Assembly: GCF_000243095.1 (NCBI RefSeq)
Contig: NZ_AHJE01000038.1
Span: forward strand, 28,137-92,136
Source of the DNA: Cupriavidus basilensis OR16
GTDB taxonomy: Bacteria; Pseudomonadota; Gammaproteobacteria; Burkholderiales; Burkholderiaceae
DNA length: 64,000 nt
Direction: 5' to 3'
The notes beneath the pieces were generated by a model. The model was not told where the DNA came from and did no database searches. It was given only the letters and a program-made list of their open reading frames with translations. Position numbers and translations under genes: made by a program. How positions within the stretch are numbered: the stretch's first letter is position 1; every line of letters begins with the position of its first letter. Shown here piece after piece: positions 27,495-36,448 of the stretch.

Positions 27495-27947
27495 TCAGCG
27501 GAAATATGCCCTTGTGTTCTCGTGCACGTCGCCATGCGCCAGCAGCTCGGCCGGCGTCATCCAGCAGTACTCGCTGTGCTGGTCAGGTTGCCCGAGCGGC
27601 TCGCCGCCGGGCATGGTCCACGCATAGGCGAGCACCACATAGTGCGTGGAGATGCCGGGCTCCGCGGCGAAGTTGTCCGGATAGTGATGTTCGAACACGC
27701 CACGCAGCGCGGCATCGCTACGCTCGACCCCGGTGAAGCCGAGCTCGTCCGCCACGATGCGCCGGAACGCGGCATCCAGGCCTTCGTCCTTGCGGATGCG
27801 CCCGCCTGGCACGAACCACGAGCCTTTCGCCGGCCGGTTGCGGCGCCGGCCGAGCAGCACCCGGCCTTGCGCATCGGTGACGAGCAGGTCGATCGAGACC
27901 AGCGGGGTGTTGGCAACCACTGAGAGGAAATCCGATTTGGCAAGCAT
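27495..27947 (-). CDS. Nudix hydrolase, GDP-mannose mannosyl hydrolase-like
   Basis: A 150-residue Nudix enzyme. The box GGRIRKDEGLDAAFRRIVAD followed by ELG deviates from the usual REUxEE core in the way GDP-mannose mannosyl hydrolases (Gmm/NudD) do, and the pattern FVPGGR, FEHHYPDNF and HYVVLAY also matches that family. It would hydrolyse GDP-mannose or GDP-glucose to GDP and sugar. Sugar nucleotide genes are not adjacent, so its physiological role is open. The ATG at 27947 begins MLAKSDFLSVV, the usual N-terminus. Confidence 0.8.
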   Translation of the reverse strand: MLAKSDFLSVVANTPLVSIDLLVTDAQGRVLLGRRRNRPAKGSWFVPGGRIRKDEGLDAAFRRIVADELGFTGVERSDAALRGVFEHHYPDNFAAEPGISTHYVVLAYAWTMPGGEPLGQPDQHSEYCWMTPAELLAHGDVHENTRAYFR

Positions 27948-28433
27948 GGCGTGCGACTCCGAAACCGAAAGACTACCATCGGCTTGCGCTTGCTTCGAGC
28001 CGCTTGCTCCCGCGGCCAGGCATGCTGCCCCGAAAAGAACAGCGCCGGCATGCATGCCGCGCGGAGGTCCGGGAACATAGCGTTCCGCCAAGGGGCTGGA
28101 CCGACACCCGTCGACACGCCCCTGCCGGCGCAGAAAGACGCCTCGCCCACCGGGGGATAGGCAAGGCGCAAAGCACGGGCAAGTGGGTCAGACCTGTCCG
28201 CGACGTATGGAGCCTACCCAAAGCGGGGTGATTCGAAAGTGGGCTAGCGCACCAGGCGTTGCGCCCGGCGAAGTCATGGCGGATGGCGACTGCCCGGCGC
28301 ACCAGGCACGGGCCATGCCTCAAAATTCTCCTGCCATTGCCGTTATTTCAGTTGCGGCCGGCAGTCTCTGGCCGCGCGCCGGCGCCAGCGCGCCAGACTG
28401 CGCCGCTGCGCGCGACCATGCTCAGGAATTCCT
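27948..28433. other. gene-free stretch, nothing recognised
   Basis: No reading frame on either strand looks like a protein and I see no RNA gene or strong repeat. A near-repeat gcaccaggc(g/a) occurs at about 28249 and 28300. Confidence 0.5.
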
Positions 28434-28625
28434 ATGCAATACGACCCGATACAGCTCGGCCAGCTCGGCTGCATCCTTATGATAGTGCTGTGCACAGCAC
28501 TCGCAATCCGGCGCACCCGCAAGCAGACCCGCGTCGACCACCGCATCTCCGATCTGGAACGCCAACTCCGCGAACGTGCGCCAAAGTGCCACGACACAAC
28601 AGGTGAAGCGCGCATCTTCGGGTAA
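28434..28625 (+). CDS. small single-pass membrane protein, hypothetical
   Basis: A 63-residue open frame beginning MQYDPIQLGQLG, followed by a hydrophobic segment CILMIVLCTALAI and a charged helical tail with a heptad-like pattern (VDHRISDLERQLRERA). AGGA lies about 9 bases upstream. Size, topology and codon use are compatible with a genuine small membrane protein, but there is no family to support it. Confidence 0.4.
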   Translation: MQYDPIQLGQLGCILMIVLCTALAIRRTRKQTRVDHRISDLERQLRERAPKCHDTTGEARIFG

Positions 28626-28875
28626 CGCCACCAACCGGACGCGCCACCCGGCCCGATGCGCGCCGCGCGATGCACACCGCGCCCGGAAACCGTATCCGTC
28701 GCGTGACAAGTCGCAGCGCATAAGTTATTAAATCCGATAGCTGGACCACAAGCGGCTCTGCCGCCTGGAACGACTTGGTTACCGGTCTTCGCAGCGTGAC
28801 TCCAGCATTGCCCACACCGGCCAAAGAGCCAACGGGGCAGGAGCAACGTGGTGTGGATGTCGCGGGGTGTAAAAG

Positions 28876-28900
28876 GCCATTCTTCGGAATGGCTTTTTTT
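28876..28900 (+). terminator. intrinsic terminator with UUCG tetraloop
   Basis: gccattc-ttcg-gaatggc followed by seven Ts is a textbook plus-strand terminator. The last plus-strand reading frame ends 250 bases upstream, so it may end a non-coding transcript in 28626-28900, or act as a leader attenuator for the LysR gene that starts at 29002. The gap 28626-29001 shows nothing else except a possible promoter near 28702-28735. Confidence 0.9.
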
Positions 28901-29001
28901 ATGGGCCTGCGCGCCCATGTGCCGTGCGCGGCGCGTTGCCGCCAGAGTCCTTATATACTCCGCCAGATCATCAAGAGCCCGCACGGGCCGGGAGAGCTGG
29001 C

Positions 29002-29901
29002 GTGGATCGACTGCAGGCCATGAAGACGTTCGTCACCGTGGTGGAGACCGGCGGCTTCACCGCCGCCGCGCGCAAGCTGGACATCTCGCTGTCGGTGGTC
29101 AGCCGCATCGTCAACGAGCTGGAGAGGCACTTGGGCGTGCGCCTGCTGACCCGTACCACGCGGCTGGTCCGCATGACCGACACCGGCGCGGCCTACTTCG
29201 AGAACTGCCGCCGTCTGCTGGGCGAGATCGACGAAGCCGAGCTGGCGGCGTTGGGCACGCATGCGGCGCCGCGCGGCCAGCTTGCCATCACGGCTTCCGT
29301 CCTGTTCGGCGCCGCATACGTGATGCCGATCGTCACCGAATACCTGAACCGCTACCCGGAAGTCGACGCGACCTGCCTGTTCCTGGACCGGATCGTGAAC
29401 CTCGTCGACGAAGGCATCGACGTGGGCATCCGCATCGGGCAGTTGCCGGATTCGTCTTTGCAAGCCGTGCGCGTGGGCCAGGTGCGGCGCGTGGTATGCG
29501 CGGCGCCGTCTTACCTGGCCAGGCACGGCGAGCCGCAAACCCCGGACGACCTCGCCGGCCATGCGACCATCCTGCCCAATGGCGCCAACAATACAGCGGA
29601 GTGGCGCTTCAACCGCGACGGCACGCCCATCGTCACCCGGCTGCAACCGCGCCTGACCACCACGACCAATGACTCCGCGATTGCCGCCGCCGTGTCGGGC
29701 TTCGGCGTCGTGCGGCTGTTGTCGTACCAGGTGGCCAGGCAGTTGCGCGACGAGTCGCTGCGCATCGTGCTGGCGGACGTGGAGCCGCCGCCCCTGCCCA
29801 TCAACGTCATCCACCGGGAGGGCCGCCATGCCACGCGCAAGGTCCGCGCCTTCCTGGACCTCGCCATCGAGACACTGCGCGCGGACAGCACGCTGAACTG
29901 A
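29002..29901 (+). CDS. LysR-family transcriptional regulator
   Basis: A 299-residue regulator. The winged helix at residues 1-65 shows VVETGGFTAAARKLDISLS and SRIVNELERHLGVRLLTRTT; the effector domain follows from about residue 90 with DEGIDVGIRIGQLPDSSL. The GTG at 29002 is chosen over the ATG 18 bases later because VDRLQAMKTF is the normal N-terminus for this group and GGGAGA precedes it. It is in the same orientation as the GST and the fused reductase genes 200 bases downstream and is their likely regulator. Confidence 0.88.
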   Translation: MDRLQAMKTFVTVVETGGFTAAARKLDISLSVVSRIVNELERHLGVRLLTRTTRLVRMTDTGAAYFENCRRLLGEIDEAELAALGTHAAPRGQLAITASVLFGAAYVMPIVTEYLNRYPEVDATCLFLDRIVNLVDEGIDVGIRIGQLPDSSLQAVRVGQVRRVVCAAPSYLARHGEPQTPDDLAGHATILPNGANNTAEWRFNRDGTPIVTRLQPRLTTTTNDSAIAAAVSGFGVVRLLSYQVARQLRDESLRIVLADVEPPPLPINVIHREGRHATRKVRAFLDLAIETLRADSTLN

Positions 29902-30108
29902 CGCGCGCGCCGGGCGCCCGGATTCTTCTCGCAATGAGAAGAGTCCCTTCTCGCCGGGGCCATTTTTCGTGCCCCGGGCAGCACCTATGATCCATCCAAC
30001 ACACGGACCGGACATGGCGCGGGCAGGCCTTCTCCCAAGAACCCTTCGGACCGTGCGCGAGCCGCCACCGGGCGGCGCCATTCACCAGACACGCCGAGGA
30101 TCACCGCC

Positions 30109-30720
30109 ATGCAAATCTATTTCCACCCCCTCTCCGGACACGCGCACCGCGTGCGCCTGTTCCTGTCGCTGATCGGCGCCAATGCCGAGGCGATCGAGGT
30201 CGATCTGGCCAAAGGCGCGCACAAGACACCCGAGTTCCTCCAGCTCAACCCGTTCGGCCAGGTCCCCGTGCTGGTGGACAACGGCACCGTGATCACCGAT
30301 TCCAACGCAATCCTGGTGTACTTGGCCAAGAGGTTCGGCAAGACGGACTGGCTGCCGGAGTCGCCCGCCGGTGCCGCCGCGGTACAGAAATGGCTGTCGG
30401 TCGCCGCCGGGGAGATCGCCTACGGCCCGGCCGCCGCGCGCCTCGTCACCGTGTTCGGCGCCCCCTACAACGCCGTGGAAGTGATTGCCCGCGCGCACGT
30501 CATCCTCAAGCGCGTCGACGACGTGCTTGCCAAGGACAAGTGGCTGGCCGCGAGCCACCCCACCCTGGCCGACGTTGCGCTGTACAGCTACATCGCCCGG
30601 GCGCCCGAGGGTTTTGTCGACCTGTCGGACTACGCCAACGTCAAGGCCTGGCTGCAACGCGTCGAAGCCCTGCCGGGCTTCGTGGCGTTCAAGAAGACAC
30701 CGGCCGGCCTCGCTGCCTGA
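30109..30720 (+). CDS. glutathione S-transferase
   Basis: A 203-residue cytosolic GST. The N-terminal thioredoxin-like domain has [18 protein letters not shown] and the GSH-binding [13 protein letters not shown] followed by [16 protein letters not shown]; the helical C-terminal domain includes [21 protein letters not shown] precedes the ATG. It stands 58 bases before the PNPOx-reductase fusion and was probably cotranscribed with it. Together they suggest detoxification of an electrophilic or quinone-like compound. Confidence 0.9.
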   Translation: MQIYFHPLSGHAHRVRLFLSLIGANAEAIEVDLAKGAHKTPEFLQLNPFGQVPVLVDNGTVITDSNAILVYLAKRFGKTDWLPESPAGAAAVQKWLSVAAGEIAYGPAAARLVTVFGAPYNAVEVIARAHVILKRVDDVLAKDKWLAASHPTLADVALYSYIARAPEGFVDLSDYANVKAWLQRVEALPGFVAFKKTPAGLAA

Positions 30721-30778
30721 TCAACACGCCGGCCCGTTCGCCTGGCCACCGATCGCCGTACAGGAAGGAGCAGCCATC

Positions 30779-32923
30779 ATGTCCGCCCAAGCCCAACCAT
30801 CCGCGCAACCCACCCATGCTCCCGCACAGTCCTGGCACGCCGGCGAGCGTAGCCTGCAGGAACGCGCAGGCGTTGCCGGGCGCATGGCGGATGTCGGGCG
30901 GCGCGTGGTGCGCGACTATATGCCCGACCAGCACCGCGAGTTCTTCGCGCAACTGCCGATGGTGGTGCTGGGCGCGGTCGCGCCGGATGGCCGGGTGTGG
31001 GCGACGCTGCGCGCCGGGCAGCCCGGCTTCCTGCGCTCGCCCGACGCCACCACGCTGGACATCGCCATGGCCCGCGAGCCCGCCGACCCGGCTGACGCCG
31101 GCATGGAAGACGGCAGCGCCATCGGCCTGCTGGGCATCGACCTGCTGACGCGCCGGCGCAACCGCATGAACGGCACGGCACGGCGCGGCGCGGGTGGTGG
31201 TGGCGATGGCGGCGGTGGCGGCGGTGGCGTGCTGCGGATCGACGTGGGGCAGAGCTTCGGCAACTGCCCGCAGTACATCCAGAAGCGCGTGTTCGAATTC
31301 ACGCGCGCGCCCGGCGCGTCTGGCAGACCCGCGGTGCCGGCTGCGCAGCACTTCACTGCGCTGGACACGCGGGCGCGCGCGCTCATTGGCTCCGCCGACA
31401 TGTTCTTTGTCGCGTCTTACGTGGACCTCGAAGATGGGCAACGCCAGGTGGATGTGTCGCATCGCGGCGGCAAGCCCGGCTTCGTCCGGATCGATGCGGA
31501 CGGCGGCCTGACCATTCCCGACTTTGCCGGCAACCTGTTCTTCAACACGCTGGGCAACTTCGTGCTCAATCCCATCGCGGGACTCGTCTTTACGGACTTG
31601 CGCACCGGCGAGCTGCTCCAGCTCTCGGGCAAGGCCGAGGTCATCCTGGACTCGCCCGAGATCGCCGCGTTCCAGGGCGCCGAACGCCTGTGGCGCTTCC
31701 TGCCCGAACAGATCGTGCGCCGCGACGAGGCCCTGCCGCTGCGCTGGCAGCCGCAAGCCGATGGCGCATCGCCAAACGCGCTGATGACCGGCAGTTGGGA
31801 CGAAGCTGCCGGCCGCCAGCGCGCCGCGGCGCTGGCCAACGCGTGGCGGCCCTTGCGCGTCGCGCGCATCGTCGAGGAAAGCAGCGTGGTCCGGTCCTTG
31901 CACCTGGAACCCGCGGATGGTGCCGGCCGCGTGGCGCACCTGGCCGGACAGTTCCTGCCGATTCGCGTCACGCTGGCGGGCCATGCGCAGCCCGTGATGC
32001 GCACTTACACGCTCTCGGTGTCACCGGCGGACGATAGGTACCGCATCAGCGTGAAGCGCGAAGGCACGGTGTCGCGCCACCTGCACGACAACGTCAAGGT
32101 CGGCGACGTGATCGAAGCCCGCGCGCCGTCCGGCCACTTCACCATCGATGCCGCCGAGCGCAGGCCGGCGGTGCTGCTGGCCGCAGGCATCGGGGTCACG
32201 CCGATGCTGGCCATGCTTCGCCAAATCGTCTACGAAGGCCTGCGCACGCGCCGGGTCCGCCCGACCTGGTTCTTCCACTCGGCGCGCACGCTAGCCGAGC
32301 GCGCCTTCAGCAAGGAGCTTGCGGCGCTTGCCGAGAGCGCCGGTGGCGCGGTGGAACTGGTGCGCCTGCTGAGCGACCCGAAGGATGCCGCCCGGGGCAA
32401 GGACTACGACGTGTCCGGGCGCATCGACATCGATACGCTGCGCGGCCGCTTGCCGTTCGACGACTACGACTTCTACCTGTGCGGGCCAACGGCGTTCATG
32501 CAATCGCTTTACGATGGCCTGCGCGCGCTCAATGTTGCCGATGCACGCATCCATGCGGAAGCCTTTGGCGCGTCCTCGGTGGTGCGCAAGCGCGACGCCG
32601 GCTGGCCGGCCACGCCCGCCGCCAGGCCCGCTTCGCGGCCCGTGCCGGTCACCTTCGTGCAATCGGGCAAGGAGGCCCGCTGGATGCCCGGCGGCGGCTC
32701 GCTGCTGGCGCTGGCCGAGCAGCGCGGCCTGACGCCGGCCTTCGGATGCCGCGGCGGCAGTTGCGGCTCGTGCAGCACGCGTGTGCTACAGGGCACGGTG
32801 GCCTATGCCGAGGCGCCGGCGTTCGACGTGGCGCATGGCGAGGCGCTGATCTGCTGCGCGGTGCCTGCGGCGGCGGATGCTGACGGAATCCAAGCCGCCG
32901 TGCCCCTGCAGCTGGCTCTTTGA
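30779..32923 (+). CDS. PNPOx-like / ferredoxin reductase / 2Fe-2S ferredoxin fusion
   Basis: A 714-residue three-part redox protein. The N-terminal third (about residues 1-340) is a flavin-binding split-barrel related to pyridoxamine phosphate oxidase (PMVVLGAVAPDGRVWATLRAG; NLFFNTLGNFVLNPIAGL). A ferredoxin-NADP reductase module follows (about 350-590) with RTYTLSVSP, LAAGIGVTPMLAMLRQ and FYLCGPTAFMQSLYDGL. The C-terminus is a plant-type 2Fe-2S domain with FGCRGGSCGSC and ALICCAVP. Electrons would flow from NAD(P)H through FAD and the cluster to a substrate at the N-terminal domain. A glycine-rich insert (GAGGGGDGGGGGGG) near residue 140 interrupts the barrel. AGGAAGGAG precedes the ATG. Confidence 0.88.
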   Translation: MSAQAQPSAQPTHAPAQSWHAGERSLQERAGVAGRMADVGRRVVRDYMPDQHREFFAQLPMVVLGAVAPDGRVWATLRAGQPGFLRSPDATTLDIAMAREPADPADAGMEDGSAIGLLGIDLLTRRRNRMNGTARRGAGGGGDGGGGGGGVLRIDVGQSFGNCPQYIQKRVFEFTRAPGASGRPAVPAAQHFTALDTRARALIGSADMFFVASYVDLEDGQRQVDVSHRGGKPGFVRIDADGGLTIPDFAGNLFFNTLGNFVLNPIAGLVFTDLRTGELLQLSGKAEVILDSPEIAAFQGAERLWRFLPEQIVRRDEALPLRWQPQADGASPNALMTGSWDEAAGRQRAAALANAWRPLRVARIVEESSVVRSLHLEPADGAGRVAHLAGQFLPIRVTLAGHAQPVMRTYTLSVSPADDRYRISVKREGTVSRHLHDNVKVGDVIEARAPSGHFTIDAAERRPAVLLAAGIGVTPMLAMLRQIVYEGLRTRRVRPTWFFHSARTLAERAFSKELAALAESAGGAVELVRLLSDPKDAARGKDYDVSGRIDIDTLRGRLPFDDYDFYLCGPTAFMQSLYDGLRALNVADARIHAEAFGASSVVRKRDAGWPATPAARPASRPVPVTFVQSGKEARWMPGGGSLLALAEQRGLTPAFGCRGGSCGSCSTRVLQGTVAYAEAPAFDVAHGEALICCAVPAAADADGIQAAVPLQLAL

Positions 32924-32955
32924 GCCGGTTTGCCAGAAGAGCGCGAACGCCGGCG

Positions 32956-33405
32956 CTAGAACCTTCCCGCAGCCGTCAGTATTTCAACCAAGCCTTCTGG
33001 CCAGACGGTGTCGCTGGTCGCGGCCAGTTCCGCCGCCGACCACCACCGGTGGTCGGCGATCACCTGCCTTTCGCATTCGGTCCATTCGTCGCGCGACAAC
33101 GTCTCGCTATCTGCCGCAATGACAAAATACTGCTCGACCGCCAGCACGCATTCTCCGTCGGGCAACTGTAGCGCCACCTCGCGCAAGCTCACCGGCGCAT
33201 CGACAGAGTCGATGTGGATCCCCGTCTCTTCGCGCAGCTCGCGAACTGCAGCGGCTTCGAAGGTCTCCCCATCCTCCAGCCCGCCTCCGGGCGTAGCCCA
33301 ATAGTCCTGGCCGCGCAGTGGCCCCTCGCGATGGGTGAAACGAAACAAGAGCACTCTGCCCGCAGGGCTAAGCACAAGAAGTCTTGCGGACGGACGTTGG
33401 CGCAT
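32956..33405 (-). CDS. Nudix hydrolase
   Basis: A 149-residue Nudix pyrophosphohydrolase with a complete box beginning GGGLEDGETFEAAAVRELRE and ending ETG. The N-terminus RLLVLSPAGRVLLFRF and the WWSAAELAA segment are typical of the MutT-like group. Substrate is not predictable from sequence. It is convergent with the fusion reductase gene. Confidence 0.88.
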   Translation of the reverse strand: MRQRPSARLLVLSPAGRVLLFRFTHREGPLRGQDYWATPGGGLEDGETFEAAAVRELREETGIHIDSVDAPVSLREVALQLPDGECVLAVEQYFVIAADSETLSRDEWTECERQVIADHRWWSAAELAATSDTVWPEGLVEILTAAGRF

Positions 33406-33630
33406 TGAACAGCTCCCCTAAAAAAGTCCCGGATGATCCCATGCCGCTTTGCCAAGGCACAACACCACCTCCGGGGGACGGGCCGGCGATCACACGCAAG
33501 CATCGCCGCTTTGGCTACGCGCCGGGCAGGCATGGCCGGGGCGCGGAAAACCTCGCCAGCCCTTGTCAGCACTGACAACGGGCCATGTGCGCAACGGCTA
33601 ACAAAGCGAGCCTCCCCGCCAATGACAATC

Positions 33631-33649
33631 TACAAAAGTTGTTTTTGTA
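33631..33649. promoter_or_regulatory. inverted repeat upstream of the FAH/VOC operon
   Basis: tacaaaa-gttgt-ttttgta, a perfect 7-bp inverted repeat in an AT-rich patch 78 bases before the FAH start codon. The gap 33406-33726 holds no gene. It may be the operator of the nearby GntR regulator; the same sequence is not seen upstream of the GntR gene itself. Confidence 0.4.
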
Positions 33650-33726
33650 TATATTTTCGCCTAGCATAGGCCAACGATCGCGCGACAGCGATTGCCCATT
33701 CCAACCCTAGAGAGACAGGAAATCCG

Positions 33727-34500
33727 ATGCGTTACGTCCGCTTTATCCTTGATGGCAAGAAGCACCTGGGCGCCCGTGAAGGCGACAAGATCCGTATCCT
33801 GGGCGAGGCATCGCTCGAATCGCTGCTGGCTGCCGGCACGGACCTAGAGACGTACGCGTCGCAGCAGACGGGTGGCCGTCTGGTATCGGAGGCCGACATC
33901 ACCTTCCTGCCGGTGGTCGAGCATCCCGCCAAGATCTTCTGCATTGGCCTGAACTACGCCGACCATACCAAGGAAAGCAAGTACGAGCACGGCGAACTGG
34001 CCGTGGTGCTGAAGAAAGGCGGCCGCCACATCGCCAAGGAAGACGCGCTCGACTGCATTGCCGGCTATGCGCTGTTCAACGACGGTTCGGTGCGCGAATA
34101 CCAGTTCCTGTCGCCGCAATGGACGGTGGGCAAGAACTTCGACGCCACCGGCGCCTTCGGCCCGGAACTGGTGACCACCAGCGAAGTGCCGGCCGGCGCC
34201 AAGGGCCTGTTGCTGGAAACGCGCCTGAACGGCAAAGTAGTGCAGTCCGCCAGCACCGACACCATGGTCTTCGACATCGCCACCCTGATCTCCGTGATCA
34301 GCGAGGCCATCACGCTGGAGCCGAGCGACGTGATCGTGACCGGCACCCCCAGCGGCATCGGCTGGGCGCGCGAGCCCAAGCTGCTGATGCGCCCGGGCGA
34401 CGTGTGTGAAGTGTCGGTGACGGGTTTCGCGCCGCTGCGCAATACGATCGCGGACGAAGCCGAAGCCAGCGGTACCGTCAAGGCAGCCCGGGCCGCCTGA
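33727..34500 (+). CDS. fumarylacetoacetate hydrolase-family enzyme with in-frame deletion
   Basis: A 257-residue FAH-superfamily protein, shorter than the usual 280-285. The family start FCIGLNYADHTKESKYE is followed at once by HGELAVVLKKGGRHIAKEDA, so roughly 27-30 residues are missing near 33985-33991. In relatives that gap includes the first metal-binding Glu of the D-x-E-x-E segment; only the second Glu (GELAVV) remains here. The later Asp in YALFNDGSVREYQ and the DIATLISVISEAITLEPSDV and TGTPSGIGWARE motifs are intact. The protein may fold but is unlikely to bind its metal normally. It would have cleaved an acylpyruvate or opened-ring diketo acid. AGAGAGACAGGA stands upstream. Confidence 0.8.
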   Translation: MRYVRFILDGKKHLGAREGDKIRILGEASLESLLAAGTDLETYASQQTGGRLVSEADITFLPVVEHPAKIFCIGLNYADHTKESKYEHGELAVVLKKGGRHIAKEDALDCIAGYALFNDGSVREYQFLSPQWTVGKNFDATGAFGPELVTTSEVPAGAKGLLLETRLNGKVVQSASTDTMVFDIATLISVISEAITLEPSDVIVTGTPSGIGWAREPKLLMRPGDVCEVSVTGFAPLRNTIADEAEASGTVKAARAA

Positions 34501-34526
34501 CGCCACGCGACCAACGGAGGAGACAA

Positions 34527-35465
34527 ATGGAAAAGAACAATGCGGCCAGCGGGCGCGACCCCGCCGTGCATTCGCTCGACCACTATGCCCTGACGGTGCC
34601 GGATCTGAGCGTCGCTGAGCACTTCCTCAGCGCATTCGGGCTGAGCGTCGTCAGGCAGGGTGACGCGCTGGAAGTACTCGCTGAGGACAAACGGGTCTGG
34701 GCCCGGTTCTTCCCGGGCGAGCGCAAGGCCCTCGCCTACCTCAGCTTCAATTGCTTCGCGGGGGATTTCGAAGGCATCCGCCGCAAGCTGCTCGCCGCCA
34801 ACGTGACGTTTGCCAGCGACGCCGCCCATGCCACGGCCGAAGGGCTGTGGTTCGTCGATGCCGACGGCAACCTGATCCAGGTCAAGGCCGGGCCCAAGAC
34901 CTCACCCGACTCGAAAAGCCCGCCCAAGAACATCCACGGCCCCGCCGATGTCCGCGGCGCAACCTTGCGCAACCTGATCGGCCAGGTCCGCCCGCGGCGC
35001 CTGTCGCACGTGCTGCTGTTCACGCCGGACGTATCCCGTGCCGTGGCGTTCTACAACGACACGTTAGGCCTGCGCCTGTCCGACCGCTCCGGCGACGCCA
35101 TCGCCTTCACCCACACGCCGCACGGCAGCGACCATCACCTGCTGGCCTTCGCCAAAAGCTCGGCGCGCGGCTGGCACCACGCCGCATGGGATGTCGCCAG
35201 CGTCGACGAAGTCGGCCAGGGCGCAGGGCAGATGGCGGTCGCCGGCTACAAGGAAGGCTGGGGCACCGGGCGCCATGTGCTGGGCTCGAACTTCTTCCAC
35301 TACGTGCGCGATCCCTGGGGCTCGTTCTGCGAGTACTCGGCGGACATCGACTACATCTCCGCCGGCCAGCCATGGCCGGCCGGCGACTACGCGCCGGCAG
35401 ACTCGCTGTACCAGTGGGGGCCGGACGTGCCGCCGTACTTCATTCATAACACCGAGGCTGAGTAA
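34527..35465 (+). CDS. VOC-family extradiol dioxygenase-like protein
   Basis: A 312-residue protein with two vicinal-oxygen-chelate modules. The first (about 13-120) has SLDHYALTVPDLSVAEHFL; the second (about 155-300) has LSHVLLFTPDVSRAVAFY with a metal-ligand His, HHLLAFAKSSARGWHHAAWD with the second His, and FFHYVRDPWGSFCEYSADID with the ligand Glu. This is the layout of ring-cleaving type I extradiol dioxygenases. GGAGGAGACAA precedes the ATG, 26 bases after the FAH gene. Ring cleavage by this enzyme and C-C hydrolysis by the FAH protein would be successive steps of one aromatic pathway. Confidence 0.82.
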   Translation: MEKNNAASGRDPAVHSLDHYALTVPDLSVAEHFLSAFGLSVVRQGDALEVLAEDKRVWARFFPGERKALAYLSFNCFAGDFEGIRRKLLAANVTFASDAAHATAEGLWFVDADGNLIQVKAGPKTSPDSKSPPKNIHGPADVRGATLRNLIGQVRPRRLSHVLLFTPDVSRAVAFYNDTLGLRLSDRSGDAIAFTHTPHGSDHHLLAFAKSSARGWHHAAWDVASVDEVGQGAGQMAVAGYKEGWGTGRHVLGSNFFHYVRDPWGSFCEYSADIDYISAGQPWPAGDYAPADSLYQWGPDVPPYFIHNTEAE

Positions 35466-35485
35466 ACGCAGCACTAGCCGTCCTG

Positions 35486-35529
35486 CGAGCACCAACATGG
35501 GCGGATATGCCCGCCCGTGTTGGTGCTCG
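35486..35529. terminator. hairpin between convergent VOC and GntR genes
   Basis: cgagcaccaacatgggcgg and its near-perfect complement (right arm ending gtgttggtgctcg) form an 18-19 bp stem with one mismatch. It is well placed to terminate both convergent transcripts, although no strong T-run follows. Confidence 0.6.
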
Positions 35530-35555
35530 TCTTCTTGCCAGCCACCGCCCCCCCG

Positions 35556-36338
35556 CTACACCGCAGCCGCCTTCTTCACACCCGCCTTCCCAGCCCCCGC
35601 CGCCTTCTGCGCGGCCAGATGCGCCATGACGAGATCCGTCGTCACCTGGAAGTGTTCATGGAGCAGCCGGCACGCCCCGTCGGCATCGCCCCGCACCGCC
35701 GCATCCACAATGGCCTGATGCTCTGCCATGACATCACGCTTGCGGCCTGACTTCGGGATGTTCATCGACAGCAGCCGATACCTGGCGGTCTGGTCGCGGA
35801 GCAAGGCGGAGAAACGGCGCAGCCATGGCGACTCGCAACCCGCGACCAGCGCTGCATGAAAGTCCGAATGGGCGTCTTCCCAGTCCGGGTTCATGCGGCG
35901 GCCTTCGCCAGGCAGGTACATCGGAATCCGTTTGAGGCGGTGGTGCGCGGCAATGAGCTGCCCTTCCCACGCCACGTTGGCGCTGCCGATGGCGTCGCGC
36001 AGCGCTTGCGTCTCGATCTGCTGGCGCACGCGGGTGATGTCGAGCAGTTCGCTCTCCGAGAGCTCGGCAACGCGAAAGCCCTTCTGGTCGATGGCGACGA
36101 CGAAGCCCGTGGCGCACAGGCGCGACAGCGCCTCGCGCAGGGGGATCACGCCCGCCTGGTAACGTTCGGAGAGCTCCTTGAGCCGCAGCTTGCTGCCCGC
36201 GGGGAGCTTGCCCTGGATGATCTCCTCCCGGACCGTGAGTTCGAGAATGGACGCCCACGTGCGCCCGCCCGTGTCCGTGGCGCCGGGTTCGGCGACGTCT
36301 GGCGTTGCCGTGATGTGCCCGTTGGTTGAGGTAGCCAA
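35556..36338 (-). CDS. GntR-family (FCD) transcriptional regulator
   Basis: A 260-residue regulator. After a low-complexity leader the winged helix shows LELTVREEIIQGKLPAGSKL and AGVIPLREALSRLCATGFV; the C-terminal FCD effector domain has the helical segments LDITRVRQQIETQALRDAI, WEDAHSDFHAALVAGCESPW and MAEHQAIVDAAVRGDADGAC with the metal-type His residues. It ends in an Ala/Lys-rich tail. It is convergent with the FAH/VOC operon and probably controls it in response to an organic acid. Confidence 0.9.
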   Translation of the reverse strand: MATSTNGHITATPDVAEPGATDTGGRTWASILELTVREEIIQGKLPAGSKLRLKELSERYQAGVIPLREALSRLCATGFVVAIDQKGFRVAELSESELLDITRVRQQIETQALRDAIGSANVAWEGQLIAAHHRLKRIPMYLPGEGRRMNPDWEDAHSDFHAALVAGCESPWLRRFSALLRDQTARYRLLSMNIPKSGRKRDVMAEHQAIVDAAVRGDADGACRLLHEHFQVTTDLVMAHLAAQKAAGAGKAGVKKAAAV

Positions 36339-36381
36339 GTCAGCCCCGTTTCATAGATATTCTGCATTTTATCTATTTTTT

Positions 36382-36407
36382 AGGGTCACCCGTAGACGGG
36401 CGACCCT
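36382..36407. repeat. inverted repeat between GntR and the porin remnant
   Basis: agggtcacccgt-AG-acgggcgaccct: 12-bp arms with one mismatch. A T-tract lies on its left (36375-36381), the wrong side for a plus-strand terminator. Operator for GntR or a remnant terminator are both possible. Confidence 0.45.
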
Positions 36408-36448
36408 GATGAGGTACGGGAATAGCGGCTTCGGTCAGAAGATGTGCT

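Noticed and set aside
28951..30081. 376-codon minus-strand frame opposite the LysR gene
   Set aside because: Antisense shadow; the plus strand has a full LysR protein with ribosome binding site.
36382..36407. Inverted repeat as terminator for the porin remnant
   Set aside because: The T-tract is on the side that would not follow the stem in the plus-strand transcript, and A residues follow it on the minus strand.
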